Assembly: GCF_002775205.1 (NCBI RefSeq)
Contig: NC_036454.1
Coordinates: 15,768,882 to 15,832,881, forward strand
Source: Xiphophorus maculatus
Lineage: Eukaryota; Chordata; Actinopteri; Cyprinodontiformes; Poeciliidae
DNA length: 64,000 nucleotides
Direction of reading: 5' to 3'
Below, one piece after another: positions 48,301 to 60,700 of this stretch (position 1 is its first letter; every line of letters starts with the position of its first letter). The notes beneath the pieces were generated by a model. The model saw only the letters and a list, made by a program, of their open reading frames with translations, ran no database searches and was not told the DNA's origin. A program made the translations under genes and the position numbers.

Positions 48301-50073
48301 GGAACAGGCCCCAGGTGTTAGCAGCTGTGATACCGATGGTCTGGAGTTCTGTCCTGGATATTTTTTACAATATAAAACAAGAGCTCAGACCAATGTATGC
48401 AACATATGATACATTTTCCAAATGTTTTGTTTTTCCTTGATGAATTTAAACAATACTGACATACCATGTGAGCCTCAGCTTTAGATGAGCAGAGACATAG
48501 ATCAGCAGGCAGATGAAGATGAGGAGGTAGGTGCCATAATAAATTGCATTTTCTATAAGAGCTGTTTTAACCTTCCCAACAATGGAGAAAGCTCCAGAAC
48601 GTGCATAGGACTGCATGAAGGGCAACAGCAGCCTGAGCAGTCATGCATAGAGGAAACAGAGTAAACACATAAATATATTAAATATCTATAAATATATATA
48701 TATTTATTTATTTTTCTCTGGACTTCATTAAAAAGTGTAATAATATACTAAAGTCTCAGTCTATTTTAGGGTCCTGGATGATTAAAGGAATTCACCATGT
48801 AAGAAACTGGGACGTCCAATAGACAACCCTCCAAAACACTGGCAGGACATGATCAGGGATGTAACTCCAGGGCTTCACACACACATTTGCTGCACTGAAA
48901 GTAAGCAAACACACACAAAGTCAGATATAACAAAGATAAAAATGCTCACAACAGCTTTGTAAGCTTGGATTTGGAATTGTGAGTTGTGGGCTCCTTAAAG
49001 TACTATATTTTAATTTAGCTGAAACCTCGAAATACCAAAACTTTATTAGTACAAAAGAAAAAGGACACTCTACGCAAGAGTCATGGCTTAGTTTGGAAAA
49101 CGTTGTGTGAATAAAATATATATTGCAGAATGGCATCCATCTCCACAGTGTTGACACCAATTGGAGGGGAGAAAATTAACTTGGAATCAAACGACTTACA
49201 GCATGATAGACCCTGGCTATTTGCTTTTCTTACATGTCCTAATAATACACTTTAGTTACTAAATAAAAATTGGAACAATCAAAAATTTGTATCAGCTGGT
49301 CAAAGGATTACAAAAATATAGTATTAGAAAAAGGCCTCAAGTTTCTGATCAGTGCATCTCAAATAAAAAGCTTGTTAGAATTTCAATTTTGACTTCAAGT
49401 AATTAGGGATTTAATACACATTTTTGATTAACATTCCCAAAATCAGAATAGTAGTATTGTACCAATTGTACATTGTAGATAATTTCAAAAGTTTAACATG
49501 GGCAAAAACACTTTTTACTGAGGCTGACTATGTGGTTCCCCTACATTTTTTTTTTTACTAAATGTTGTGTTTAACTAAAAAGTAACAAGTTATTATGTTG
49601 GAGGAACCACCAATTGAAGGATCATTCTGACCCCAACCTGAAAAGAAATGGGATGATGATCAATGTGAGAAATACTACAACAATTGAGTTTACCTTGAAG
49701 GCTGGAAAGGAGCTGAATCAGAAAGTTCACCTTGGGTTTGAGAGGGAGTGTAGTTTGAATTGTCATGAATGCACTGGTTGTAGATGGTCTAAGAAAAGAG
49801 CAACGGAAATATAATGACACAAACACATTCAAAGTACCCAAACAAGGAAAAATGCTTGTTAATAAATTTAAAAAGTTGTAGGCAAACATGAACCCCTACC
49901 GTGCTGACATCAAGTGGGAGGATGAAAACGATGAGGAAGCAGAGGTACCAGGACAGAAGCGTCCCTAAGAGGACGAGACGATGCTGTTTCCTCAAGTCTC
50001 CATAACGATGGAGAAGGTAGAAGGCCAGGAGGAAAACCACAACAACCACAGCACACAATCCAGCAGCAGACAT
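42303..50073 (-). CDS. lmbrd2: LMBR1 domain-containing protein 2 (multi-pass membrane protein)
   Basis: A 675-aa protein (human about 695) from 17 coding exons, all GT/AG and in phase: 49900-50073, 49694-49788, 48796-48894, 48465-48632, 48143-48353, 47945-48019, 47713-47817, 47435-47615, 46791-46972, 46538-46671, 46228-46333, 45985-46082, 45059-45162, 43635-43681, 43400-43502, 42492-42573 and 42303-42366. The N-terminal membrane segment is followed by [19 protein letters not shown] and [13 protein letters not shown]. Other family runs: [50 protein letters not shown], a coiled soluble segment (exons 5-8), [23 protein letters not shown] and [14 protein letters not shown]. The tail is hydrophilic and ends [22 protein letters not shown]2 is described as a plasma-membrane regulator of GPCR signalling. 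Which teleost paralogue (a or b) is unclear. Confidence 0.95.
45590..45795 (-). repeat. Short interspersed repeat with tRNA B-box-like motif
   Basis: In an lmbrd2 intron. GACCGAGCAGGGGCTCGAAC followed by TGGCAACCCATCGATTACAG and CTCCTACCACCGTCCCCACC resembles a very common fish interspersed repeat whose GGTTCGAACC core looks like a tRNA B box. A similar, more decayed piece lies at 43045-43100 (CAGGCCGGGACTCGAGCCTG). The family name is not certain. Confidence 0.5.
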
Positions 50074-50085
50074 GCCGATAAATAA

Positions 50086-50109
50086 TCAAATCATATGTGA
50101 AAACGTCAT
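50086..50109 (-). promoter_or_regulatory. Upstream ORF in the lmbrd2 5' leader
   Basis: ATG ACG TTT TCA CAT ATG ATT TGA: a seven-codon reading frame ending 12 bases before the main start codon, downstream of the leader acceptor near 50121-50130. It could lower initiation at the main ATG; conservation is unknown. Confidence 0.4.
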
Positions 50110-50636
50110 GATGACAGTCAGTCTGCTGGGAACGAAGAGACAGAGAGAAGGAAATAAGACAGGAACTCATTATTACAGGATGGATATCAGCCCTTATCTG
50201 CAGGAGAGAAAGGCTAAACAGCATGATGTCATTACTCAGGACATGTGAGATGTGTAAAATTTAACAAAAGAGGGGGAAGGTAAAAATGCAGGGAGATTTT
50301 TTTGATGCCAACATAACAAAGTTCTAATGCTGAATCTAACAGTAAACATAAAAACGTGGGGAAAAGGATACCAGAAATAATGGTACTTTGTAATGATTAA
50401 GTAACATGCTTTGTACCTTGGAAACTGATATGGATACGGAAAAAAAACACGCTACAACCCTTAAGTTTTACCGTTACTTTTAACGTGTTGTTGTTGCTGT
50501 TGTTTTTAAAGTGTTTACAAAGCTAACTAGATGACATACCGGTATTTGTTTTATTTAGTCACTGTGCTAACATTGGACTTCATGAACAATAAACTCTCAA
50601 GCGGTCTAAAAATGCCTTTGGAAAGCTAAATCTTAC

Positions 50637-50740
50637 CTTTGAAGATACCTTGTCTGGGTAAAGTTAACTAACAGTTATATTCCGTTTCTTCCCCTTCCAA
50701 CTCCAACTGTTAAACGAAACCTTTGGAACCACGTCGCGCA
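50637..50740 (-). promoter_or_regulatory. Probable lmbrd2 first non-coding exon and promoter
   Basis: On the minus strand a donor CTTCAAAG/GTAAGA lies at 50636; upstream the sequence is locally CpG-rich (GTACGTTGCGCGACGTGG read inverted, around 50730-50750) and lacks a TATA box, as for a housekeeping promoter. The position suits a leader spliced to the acceptor just before the coding exon. Confidence 0.45.
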
Positions 50741-50829
50741 ACGTACGCATTTTAGGCACTCCAACGTATGTCTGCGCAACACACTAGGAATTGTGGGTAT
50801 TGTAGGATTCGTTCGCTGACGAATTAAAC

Positions 50830-53800
50830 TCCAAATATTACAAACGTAAAATGTTTTAACCCTCTATGGCATGACTTTTTATTTTTGTGGGGAAGAAATA
50901 TTTTCCTGCATTCTTTGGGAGCTTGGTGGTCCCTAATTACATGTCAATCATAAAATCGGACTCTGACACCTCCTGGAACCAGATTTGGGTTTGTTGCCTC
51001 AGGGTAACATTGGTCTAGAACACCAAGATTGTCTACACTGATTATGAGAAATGAAATACAAATCAAACAAAAACTATATTCATAAAAGAACTATTTTTTG
51101 GACAAAAATATGTCAAAAATCATGCCCCCCCAAGAAATAAAATAAAGGAGCAATGTGAGGTACAGCTATGTGGTTTGTTGCCTGAGGGCAACGCCATGCC
51201 AAATCCAATTGATGATATAAAAAGCGTATAAATAATTGTACATTTAAAGATGAGAATGTGAAATTTAAGTTTCATGTAATGTGGAAATAACTTAAGTTTA
51301 TATGGTGTTTGGAGATTTAAATGTTTATAAGTTGATGAGTGTGAGAGGGGCAGAAAATCAGAAGATTTTGTATATTGTACCTGCTCCTCTTCGAACAGAT
51401 CAGTTTTATTTATTTGTTTATTTATTGCTTTTACTTTTGTCTCTTTGAAATAAATAAATAAACAAATAAATACAACTAATAATGATTGGATGCAAATTTT
51501 TCAAGTTTTATCAAAAAGTTTGAGTTTTATCAAAAAGTAAGTAGAAAAAGACCAATAATAGATCTGTTCTGGTACATTCATGAATGAAAACATGAAAAAT
51601 ACTTTGCTGTATATTAAATAATGTTAAAAACACATTTATTGAAGGGACTGAGATCATGTTCCCAGATATTTTTCTATTTTGACAATTTATTTTCAACATA
51701 TGACTTGAATCTTCTCAATACAAAATTGTTCCCAATTTTTAAGGATCAAAGCTACCAAGTAAACATGCAGCTCATTCAAATACAGCAGCAGATTACATGG
51801 GAAACAGAATTATAACAAAATAGGTCATCTACTTCTATTCATATCTTATCCATGTCTTCTTTTTCGTTTTTGGTTACAAAGTGGAGAGCGTACCTCTCAG
51901 TTTAAATGATTTCCAGCCAGTAAACTTCAAACATACAGAAAAAGAAACTGAAAGAAAAACATCTTGAGTCTGTTTCAGGACTGGAGCAAAAGCCACAGGC
52001 ATGGATCGTCTGCATAGAGTGGGCCCAGTATGTTAAAACAAACTGCATGGTGTTCCAGCAAAAGATCCATGTGGCAGAGCACATCCAGGACCAGAAGTTC
52101 TGCAAGATTTGGAGAGTGAGTCCAGTCTTCCACTGTTCTGGAAACACCCAGTGTTTCCAGCCAAACTGATCCAAAAATGTCCAGAGATTCTGTCCAGTCC
52201 TCTAGAATATACCCCAGTAGTTCCATCTGGTCCACAAAACTGGTTGCAATTTCACATGTAGGCTTAAATAAACCAGTTTACTCAAAGGAGGAATGTTCCA
52301 CACTCGGTTTGCTTCGTTCATCCATGTAGGGCAAATCACTTTTCAGTGTTTCTCCGGTGGTTTCTGTCTGCTTTCTCTGCATTACCAGGCTGATTGGCCT
52401 GATCTGAGCTGTCACAGGACAGATAAAAGCCACTGACAGGTGCTTAGGGAGGCCATCTGTTAACCTGCAGTCCCAGCCTATCAAACCTCCTTACACAGAT
52501 TAGAGGTAGTAGGTGTTTGACCATTCAAACCCACAACGTTCAACCTGAGACGTGATGCTTTTCTATTCTTATTGATGAACTCAATCCATGACTGATATAG
52601 AATCAATAGAATGATTACCTATTCTGTTGTGTACGTTTTGCTATGATTCATTGTCATCTAAACAGCAGGGAAATAAAGTCAAAAAGGCAAACCTACTTGT
52701 TGTGGATTTATTTTGAAACTAAGAAAAACAATTGATTTAAAAACAAACATTTTGTTACACAAACATGCATTTGTTTATTTAAAGGCTGGAAACAACCAAT
52801 TTTTTGTTTGTGTCTGTATGCCATCATCTGTGATCCCAGTCATCCTCACCATGAACTGCTCTCTTTTTGTAATCATCAAGGCCAGTATGAGCAGATTCTG
52901 AAACTTTCATCCCTTGAGCCATTACACGCTTGAATTCCTACCAGTTCAGGGCAATCTCATTTGCACAATGTGTTAGAAGAGCAGAAATTCACAGCTTCCT
53001 GCTTATTGTAGAACATGCTTGTGTCTATTTCATCATGTCTTATGTTTTCATTCACATTGTAGAGTAATTATACCAGTAAGCATTCAAATATTAAAGCTTT
53101 TTAACATTTCCCTAGTCAATTCTTTTCTTATAATCTGTTTACCAGTAGGTCAATGTGATTAATTTATTTATTTTAACTCTTAGCTAAAATCTTTTAATGT
53201 TATAATGTAGCTATTCTATTATATTCTATTGGATTCTGATTAAAGACACTAATCATGTGCAGTTGTCACCACTAGGGGGAGGCAGTGTTATTCTTCAAGA
53301 TTTTTTTCTAGTCCAAAGTCTTGTAGCAAATGTCGTAGCAACATTTAAGGAAAATTTTATGTTTAGAGTTACAAATAACTTTACCACTATTCTGGTACCA
53401 AAATGAAATTATTATTTTGGGTAATATTGATATTGATTAACAAAATTAGGCTATTTCATTGATACTCCTGTGTTCGCCATGCACATTAAAAGAAGACTAT
53501 AAATCCCTAAAAGCAATAATCTGAAAGGCAGTTTTGACACGATGACAACAAACCTTTATAAAGTGGCATGATAATCTACCGTTCTTCATGTTGCTGCCAT
53601 ATTTTGTTTATTCCTTTGTCTTTTTAGACTTTTATAAAGGTGGCTTTCACTTTGAAGTTGTTTTTGACAGAAAAGAAAGGTCTCAAGTTCAAGTCTTTGA
53701 GAAGATCTTTTAATAAAGATCTGATCAGGTTTCAACTTATCCCCATTGGGATAATAAAGTACACAGCATTTGAGACGCTTAAATGTTGTATTCATTGAAC

Positions 53801-54240
53801 CTAGTACGTTTGATTAAAAAAGAAATACACTGAAATTGTCCTGTTTATTTTGGAAGGTTTCCAAATGTACTTTTTATTAGGCACAAAATATTCACACAAA
53901 TTAAGAACTATCAAAATTAATGTGAACTTACTATGCATTACATAATAAAGCAATTCAATTTCAGTTCTGTTTATTTATACAGCAGCAATTCACATGGCAT
54001 CGCAAGTCACTTTACAAAAAAATTGTGTTCTATCCAATTCACTCCAAATGATTCTATTTAAACAGTCCATCAAGTTCAGTTTACTATTCAAACTGGTTAA
54101 AAAAAATCGTTTCCTATTTAAGGAAATTCACTCCTCCGGAATGGGCATGTAATGACAGTAGACAATTGCTTAAATTATGTATTTCCAGGCAGCTAGTACC
54201 ACTTTATAGCATAATCGAGTAACTATGTTACCTTCAGTTG
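50830..54240. other. Intergenic, no gene recognised
   Basis: AT-rich, with short unrelated open frames. At 51405-51478 TTTATTTGTTTATTTATT and its inverted AAATAAATAAATAAACAAAT can pair. The stretch around 51975-52235 stays open on the minus strand but matches no family I know. I see no RNA gene. Confidence 0.45.
53940..54070 (+). repeat. Common fish interspersed repeat remnant
   Basis: CAATTCAATTTCAGTTCTGT followed by TTATTTATACAGCAGCAATT, CACATGGCAT and AAGTCACTTTACA resembles the widespread fish repeat with the wording ATTTATATAGCGCCAATTCACA ... CACTTTACA. Divergent and partial. Confidence 0.45.
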
Positions 54241-54250
54241 TTCTAAATAT

Positions 54251-54364
<114 letters not shown>

Positions 54365-54369
54365 CTTAA

Positions 54370-57300
54370 AAGTATTTTTACTTTCTTTGAAATTGGACCT
54401 GTCTCTTTAAAAACTCCTGCTCTTTCTGAAACTCCGCCTTCAGGAAGTCATCACAACAGCGCTCCTCTATTAACCATTTAACAATATTTTTACTAGTGTT
54501 ACACTGAGAAATAGCTCCTATACTGACCTCATTAGTTGCGCAATTACAACAGGTGTTTGCTAATTGCTGCTGGCGAGTCAGACAGTGTTGAGTGGGGGAG
54601 CATTGGGGGAGGACTGCTCTGTAAGGCAGAAGTTTGGGAGCTTAGAAACTGCAGCTTTGAGGTGGAGCTGCGCCTTGAAGGTGGTGCTTGGGTCCAGCCA
54701 TTCGTTTTGGACAGCTGAATAGATTCTTGCATACTTGCAACACTCCAGGTATGTTTGAAAAAATATATATTTTAAAGATGCTGTCCCTTTAAAGGCTATA
54801 GGATGGAAGAGAGCACACACAGTTAGCTGCAGCAATAACTTTGTCTAGGAAAAAGTCAAGATGAAACAGTGACAGTCTTTCCACTTTTAGGTGATGGATT
54901 GTACAATCAGATTCTCAAAGCATGCAATAAAGTTTTATAACTTACCTCTGCTTCAACCTTGTGCAACTTATTTCCTGACCCATCTGCTGTCTTCCTTGTT
55001 CTCTTTGATGCTGTTGTTCTCTGACAAACATCTGAGGCCTTCACAAACTACTGGATTTAAACTAATGTAAGCTTACGTACTGGCCACTTAAATTACAAAT
55101 GAAGTGACACCTGGATTTTATTTCAATACAGTACATAAAAGTTTGGGGTCGAAACATGATAAAATGTGAAATGTTCAAAACGGTGTGAATGCTTTTGCTG
55201 GGCCCTTTAAGCTAAAGCAGGCAGAAATAACAGTTTTTTTAAAAAGAAAGATTATAGGTCAATGTTGTGTTTTTGCTGCTCTTTGACAAATGACCTTCAA
55301 CAACTAGAGCAAGTGCAATTGCAAAATCTGTACACAAGCTGTTATGTTGCTTAATGTGAACTGCTGCAGAATTGGTTCACAAACTTTATATTTGATTTTA
55401 TCTTGAGTCTTCAGTCACATTATGTCAAATGATTTCTTATGAATTTCAAATGAAGTTGCTTTCTAGCCAGCTCTTTTCATGCTAAGATAGTTTGAAGGAC
55501 TGGCATCTGAAAATTAAATTACAAATTTTTTTTTTATGTGCAATTAGCTTTGCTGCTTTTAGCCACTATGTAATGTTAATACGGCATTTTAGTTTTTCTC
55601 TGCTATTATGCTGCTGCTTTTCCCCCTTTTTCCTATTCTGCTGTTTTTCTTTCTTCAGCATCCAGATGATGAGCCACTGTGACTGTGTCTAACGAGGCCT
55701 CGTTCAGATCAGATCAGAGAAACTGTGTGTGAACAGCCCTGTCTCCCAGCGTGCTCATTGAGCAGCTATGAGACCTCTGGGTTTGAAGTTTTCAACATTT
55801 GATCCATGGGAAACCCTTGCAGACAATGATGCTGGTGAACAATGTAGCCCCAGTTTGGAGTGTCCCCTGAGGGCCACTGCACACTGATCTGATGACCTGT
55901 CCTGGATACATCTCCCCACTGGGAATGAACCACTCCCATCTGGCTTGGTACAGTATCTAGGAAAAGGTAGAGTTACATACTCTTTCTGGTACCGAGACTT
56001 GGGCCACAGTTGTTGTTTATGGATAAAATGTATGTTGATATGCGTGGATATGAAGGTTGGCTGAGGGGATTTAAAGCAAAACTTAGTTACATAACTCCCC
56101 CTACGGCTACCAAACCATGACTTTTTTTAAACGTTTGCATTAAGTTGCAAATAAAATATTTCTCAGGACTGTATAATTTGATCAAGTTGGAACGGAAATG
56201 AACTTTTCTTCATTTTGGACTAAATACAAGCATTTACTCATTCTGCCATGACTTAGAAAAATTATGTCAACATTTGAAATCTTCTCTGTGATCCCGGCTC
56301 TTCTTGAGACACCTTTAACAGAATAATTGACACTCAGTCCACAGATACTCACGCCAAGACTTAACAAAATAAACAGTTTAGTTCAACATTCCACCCATAA
56401 TTGGTTTAACTTATGAGTGCAAACCTCTGATGGTGTAATTGCTATTGTCACTTACAGAATGCAGAGTCTGTTTGCTATAAAGCAGGATAGTTTAAAAATA
56501 AGATGAAAAGGGTAATGAAATATGCTGTAAATACAGATGTTTTTTTCTAAATCAAATTCTTTCTTTGTGATGCATTATTATGATGGGTCAAGAGATTTTT
56601 GGGTAATTGGATTTTCTCATAAAACATCAGTAATAAAAAATATATATATCAAAAACATACTAGCAACAATGTTTGATTTGGTGTGATTTTCTTTTCATAT
56701 CTAAAACCCATTACTCTGTGACAAAGGGAAACAAAACATTTTGCAATTCTCTCACTCTCTGTTGCCCTCCACACCTAAACAAGTAAAGTAAATGCTTCAG
56801 CCCATGATGTCAATGCCCATATTATGTAAGGACATTGATTAGTATTGCTTTAACACAGAGCTCACAATGTGATATAAAAATGTGACTAAACTAAAAAGAA
56901 AATAATAAAAAATATTACCCAAATATAAATTTATCATAACAGAAGAAACAGCGCCTCCTACAGCAGACGTATACAATAATTATAGTGCCTGTTTGGGAAT
57001 GTGTCAAAAGTCAGATTTTTTTTGTTTCTCCTTCATTATGAGTTTTAAGAATATATTTGTATTTAGAATCCTCATCAACATAGACACAAAACTGATTTCT
57101 GGTTATTCATTTTTGAGAACATTTTTGATTGTATTCACATACATAATTGGGAAAACTTTTTCTAAGTTTATGTTTATTATTTGCATAATGGGCATAGTTC
57201 CTTTTTACTCAATATTTTCACATATTAGTTTAAAAATATTTTAAAAGAGCTCTAGCAGAACAGTGTCACTGTTTTGATTGAGCTCTTTAAATAAAAAAAT

Positions 57301-58580
57301 TGTCTGAGTTCTTCTCAGTCTATGTATTTATACATAAAATATCTGACCCAATACCTACAAGATGTAGGTTTTATCCCAACAGAAAATACTTTGTATTTAA
57401 ATTTGACAAATATATTTTAAAACGAAAATGTACAAAACAGTAAAGTTTTTGGTTTCAATCCATGGTGTCTGAGACTAAAACATGGAGGGACTCGAATCTC
57501 AGTGCTTAACAGTTTTATCGAGGCTCTATATCAATGAACTACTACTCTAATTCTTGTGAAAGTTGGGTTATATTTGGAACACAGTTAACAGTTTCAAATC
57601 TTATAAATAGAAAGCCAAAAGGGCTTCAGTAGAGATACAAAGCTGCACCTTTGAACTCACTTATCCAGTTGCTCTTCTGTTTATTGTGTTGTCTTACGAT
57701 AAACTAAACTAAGTTAGAGTAAGCTAACCTGAGCCAGTCTAAGCTAAAATGTGCCCTGCTGCCATTTAAATCATCAGGTTAATCATATAAGCAATAGTCT
57801 GATCAAATAGTGTCATTCTTTTTCACGTACTGAGGTAACAGTTTTAAATGAAAGTTTTGTGATATGTTCCACATCCATTTTTTGTGGTTTGGCTCGGTGA
57901 ATTATGTTAGCAGACAGTCACTCTGTGGGTCTCTGTCCTGAAGGTGTGGAATAGTGATAACAAATTACATTTTTTATTATTAAATCAAGAAAGTCAAGAG
58001 TTTGGGCCTGTCACATCTGGTGTTGTTCATACAATGTTCAGGGAGAACTTTTGCTACTCTTGATGTAGGCCACATGAAGCTGAAATACAAAATGTGATCA
58101 CAGAGTAAAGACAGATTCACTGCCTGCTTGCTGGCTCAAGAATGTCACCATTAGCTCATGACTGAACCAACAACAATGAAAGTAATGGATGAATCCTCTT
58201 AAAAATGTTTACATTCCTTCCACAAAGATGTGGTTAACATGCAGTAACATGTATGAAGCTGAGGCCACTGCTGAAGCATCTGTATGTTAAGACAAGTTTT
58301 CTGAAAATAAACTTGGAAATTTGTGACCAATTGCAAGATTTGAAGAAGAGCTTTTTGAAAGAAATTGTTGAACCACCATGGATTTCCTTCATTGTTGTCT
58401 CTTTGTCCAAACAAATAAAGCAGCAGGTTTAAAAATCGGATCAGCGGCATTGACAATATAACATCAGACATTGCATTCTATGCAACATGTGACTCGAGCT
58501 AAAGCCGAAGTGTTGAAAGAAGCCATTCAGGGTTTCTGAAACCCAGGAGATGATGGAGAGATATTTTGATAGATTACATG
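54370..58580. other. Intergenic, no gene recognised
   Basis: No splice-consistent coding signal. Short ORFs lack family resemblance and look random. A pyrimidine-rich stretch lies at 55590-55660. Nothing else specific. Confidence 0.45.
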
Positions 58581-58829
58581 TCAAGGACAGTCATAAATAG
58601 TGTTGGGTAAGTTACTTTAAAAATGTAATCCGTTACAGTTACAAGTTACCTTGTTTAAAATATAATTGTAGTGTAACTTTTTCGATTACTTTTAAAATGT
58701 AATGTAACTAATTACTTTTGATTACTTTGAGGTTTTAATGAGTATTGACCCATGTTCAACATTTAATTTTTGAGAACTGAGTGGGAACCTTAAAAGAGCA
58801 CTAAGCTGAGAGGGAATTGCTGACAGGCA

Positions 58830-59335
58830 ATCACAGGAGGTCCACAAGAAGACATGCCAGCACCAGGCATGTAAGATTTTCTCAGACTCCTCTCATCGGG
58901 CCATACTCTTTTCTGCTCCTCCCCCAGGCTCTACCATTTACGTAGTTTGCAGACTAAAGCAGGTTCAGAAACCACTTCTTTCCTACAGCGGTCACCTTAT
59001 TGAACTCTTCCCAAAGACCAGTCTTTCCTTCCCCTCTATCCATACCTTACTGTACCATCCCAACATTTGTACAGTGTTCCTCTTCAATTCGCACCTGTAT
59101 AGCGACCTGCCTGCCAGGTCATCTAGTGGCTCTGCACATACATGCATTTCCCTAGGGGTAATTTATTTATTCTGCTGCACATATCTATCAACCATCTTTC
59201 CTTACCCTAGCTGTGAATAACTGCATTTTATCTCTAAATACTGCATGCTGTACAATCTGCACACGTTGCACTTGATTAGATGCCGAACTGCATTTCATTA
59301 CTTCATACATGTGCAATGACAATGAAGTGCTCTAG
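58830..59335 (+). mobile_element. Probable LINE 3' end nested in the hAT element
   Basis: Ends ATGCCGAACTGCATTTCATT then GTGCAATGACAATGAAGTGCTC, resembling the 3' ends of fish LINEs (TGCATTTCGTTGT ... CAATGACAATAAAG). No open RT frame remains, and the target duplication was not found. Confidence 0.4.
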
Positions 59336-59639
59336 TTTAGTAATAAATAAGCAAAGTAAGACTTTTACATCACATTTTATTTTTCTTGATTTTTTCTTTG
59401 CACACCCTTGCTTGTAAAATTAAACACGGCACAATACAGTGCATCAAGAATTAAGATGGACGATGGGTAGTCAAAAGTTAGTCATTGAACATTTAACAGT
59501 CAATGGAATGTTGACAAAAATAGAAGTGTTTGCAACATATCATTCAAAATCAAAACGGGAAAAACAATAGTTTGCCAAAATCACACAATCACCGTGTTAG
59601 ACAAGCAAAACAACTGTGGACACTACAACGTAGTGTCAA

Positions 59640-60333
59640 GAGTTGGGGTAGAACTGCCTGCCAGGTCATCTTCCCGAGTATCAGATGGACTAAACGTGCC
59701 TTTCAGAAGAACGCCTGGATGCTTCCTCTGAAAAGAGAGAGAGAGAAAAAGATAGAAGAAAAATATACTATAATTAATAATTATATGTTCAAAGTAGCAT
59801 TAATTGGGGCCTGCCCATAGCAATGCATAAGGAGAGTAGTGACTGACTTGCGAAGCAAGTTATAAAATTCCACAAGCTAATGACTACTATTTAGCTAAGC
59901 TTAGCATTGATGCTAATTTTTAGCATCAGAACGCTGGGTCCAAACCGACGGGCACACTTTGGCAGGCCCCAGTTAAATTTCTTCAGGAATTTTCTAGTTT
60001 ACTTTATGTTCATCATGAAAACCATAACACTAGCACATTGCATACAATGTCTCATGGGAAAGAATAGATTCCTACGGGCCACCGTAGATTCCAACGTTTG
60101 TCATGCATCAACACCAAACAGTCAAATATTCGTAAAACAATATGCTTCGTCTATCAGTGAGTTGCACTTACCTCTAAATGTTTCCTCAGGTTTGACATAG
60201 ATTGCTTCGACGTGGACAAGTTCTTGATAGCCGGCAAACACTTCTTGCACTGCACGGTTAAATTTGAGCCATTTTCACATATGTAAATGAAATGCTCCTT
60301 ATATTTCCAGTGCTGGAAGGCTGTCATTTTTGA
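59640..60333 (-). pseudogene. hAT transposase 5' exons with BED zinc finger
   Basis: An exon beginning MTAFQHWKYKEHFIYI at about 60330 runs to MSNLRKHLE and a GTAAGT donor near 60170. The next exon (about 59660-59728) begins RKHPGVLLKGTFSPSD. Joined, they give CKKC ... SNLRKHLERKH, that is C-x2-C ... H-x4-H with a conserved Asn-Leu, a BED-type zinc finger. The frame ends at a TAG soon after, and the RNase-H-like core and dimerisation region are absent. Confidence 0.65.
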
Positions 60334-60700
60334 TGCGCTGCTTGAGCTGAAATGGAGCCGTCCGCCCGCTCGCTGTTCCTCCAGGAGGCTCCGCCAGCAC
60401 AGGATGGACCATCAGTGGCATTGCGGCTGGCAAATATGATAGAGACAAGGAGCCGTAGCGGGAAACGGCTATATAGGGCGCAAAGCAATAAAAATATCAT
60501 TACATATTTCGCAAAGGTTTTTGTTCATATTTTTTTAAAATGCAACTAAATTTGTAATTTTTAATATTTTCGGAAGTAGCTGTAACTGAATTACATATTT
60601 TCTCATTGTAACTGTAACGAATTACAGTTACTCTTTTGTTGTAATTAAATTACATAACGTCGTTACATGTAATCCGTTACTACCCAACACTGGTCATTAA

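Larger units (their letters stand above)
58598..60692 (-). mobile_element. hAT-family deletion derivative with 8-bp target duplication
   Basis: Ends TAGTGTTGGGTAAGTTAC and, inverted from the right, CAGTGTTGGGTAGTAACG, with GTAACTGTAAC/TTACAGTTAC words near both ends. Flanks GTCATAAA (58590-58597) and GTCATTAA (60693-60700) agree at 7 of 8 positions, the 8-base duplication size of hAT elements. The minus strand keeps the first transposase exons but the catalytic core is missing. A LINE fragment appears to be nested at 58.83-59.33 kb. Confidence 0.75.

Noticed and set aside
51902-52235. Overlapping minus-strand ORFs, Trp/Leu-rich
   Set aside because: The two frames overlap, neither matches a known family, and no splice signals or polyadenylation signal support them.
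55492-57244. Two Phe/Ile-rich plus-strand ORFs resembling membrane segments
   Set aside because: Expected from T-rich sequence; no family match and no neighbouring exons.
59530-60200. Plus-strand ORFs of about 96 codons inside the hAT element
   Set aside because: The recognisable coding information (BED finger) is on the other strand, so these are shadows.
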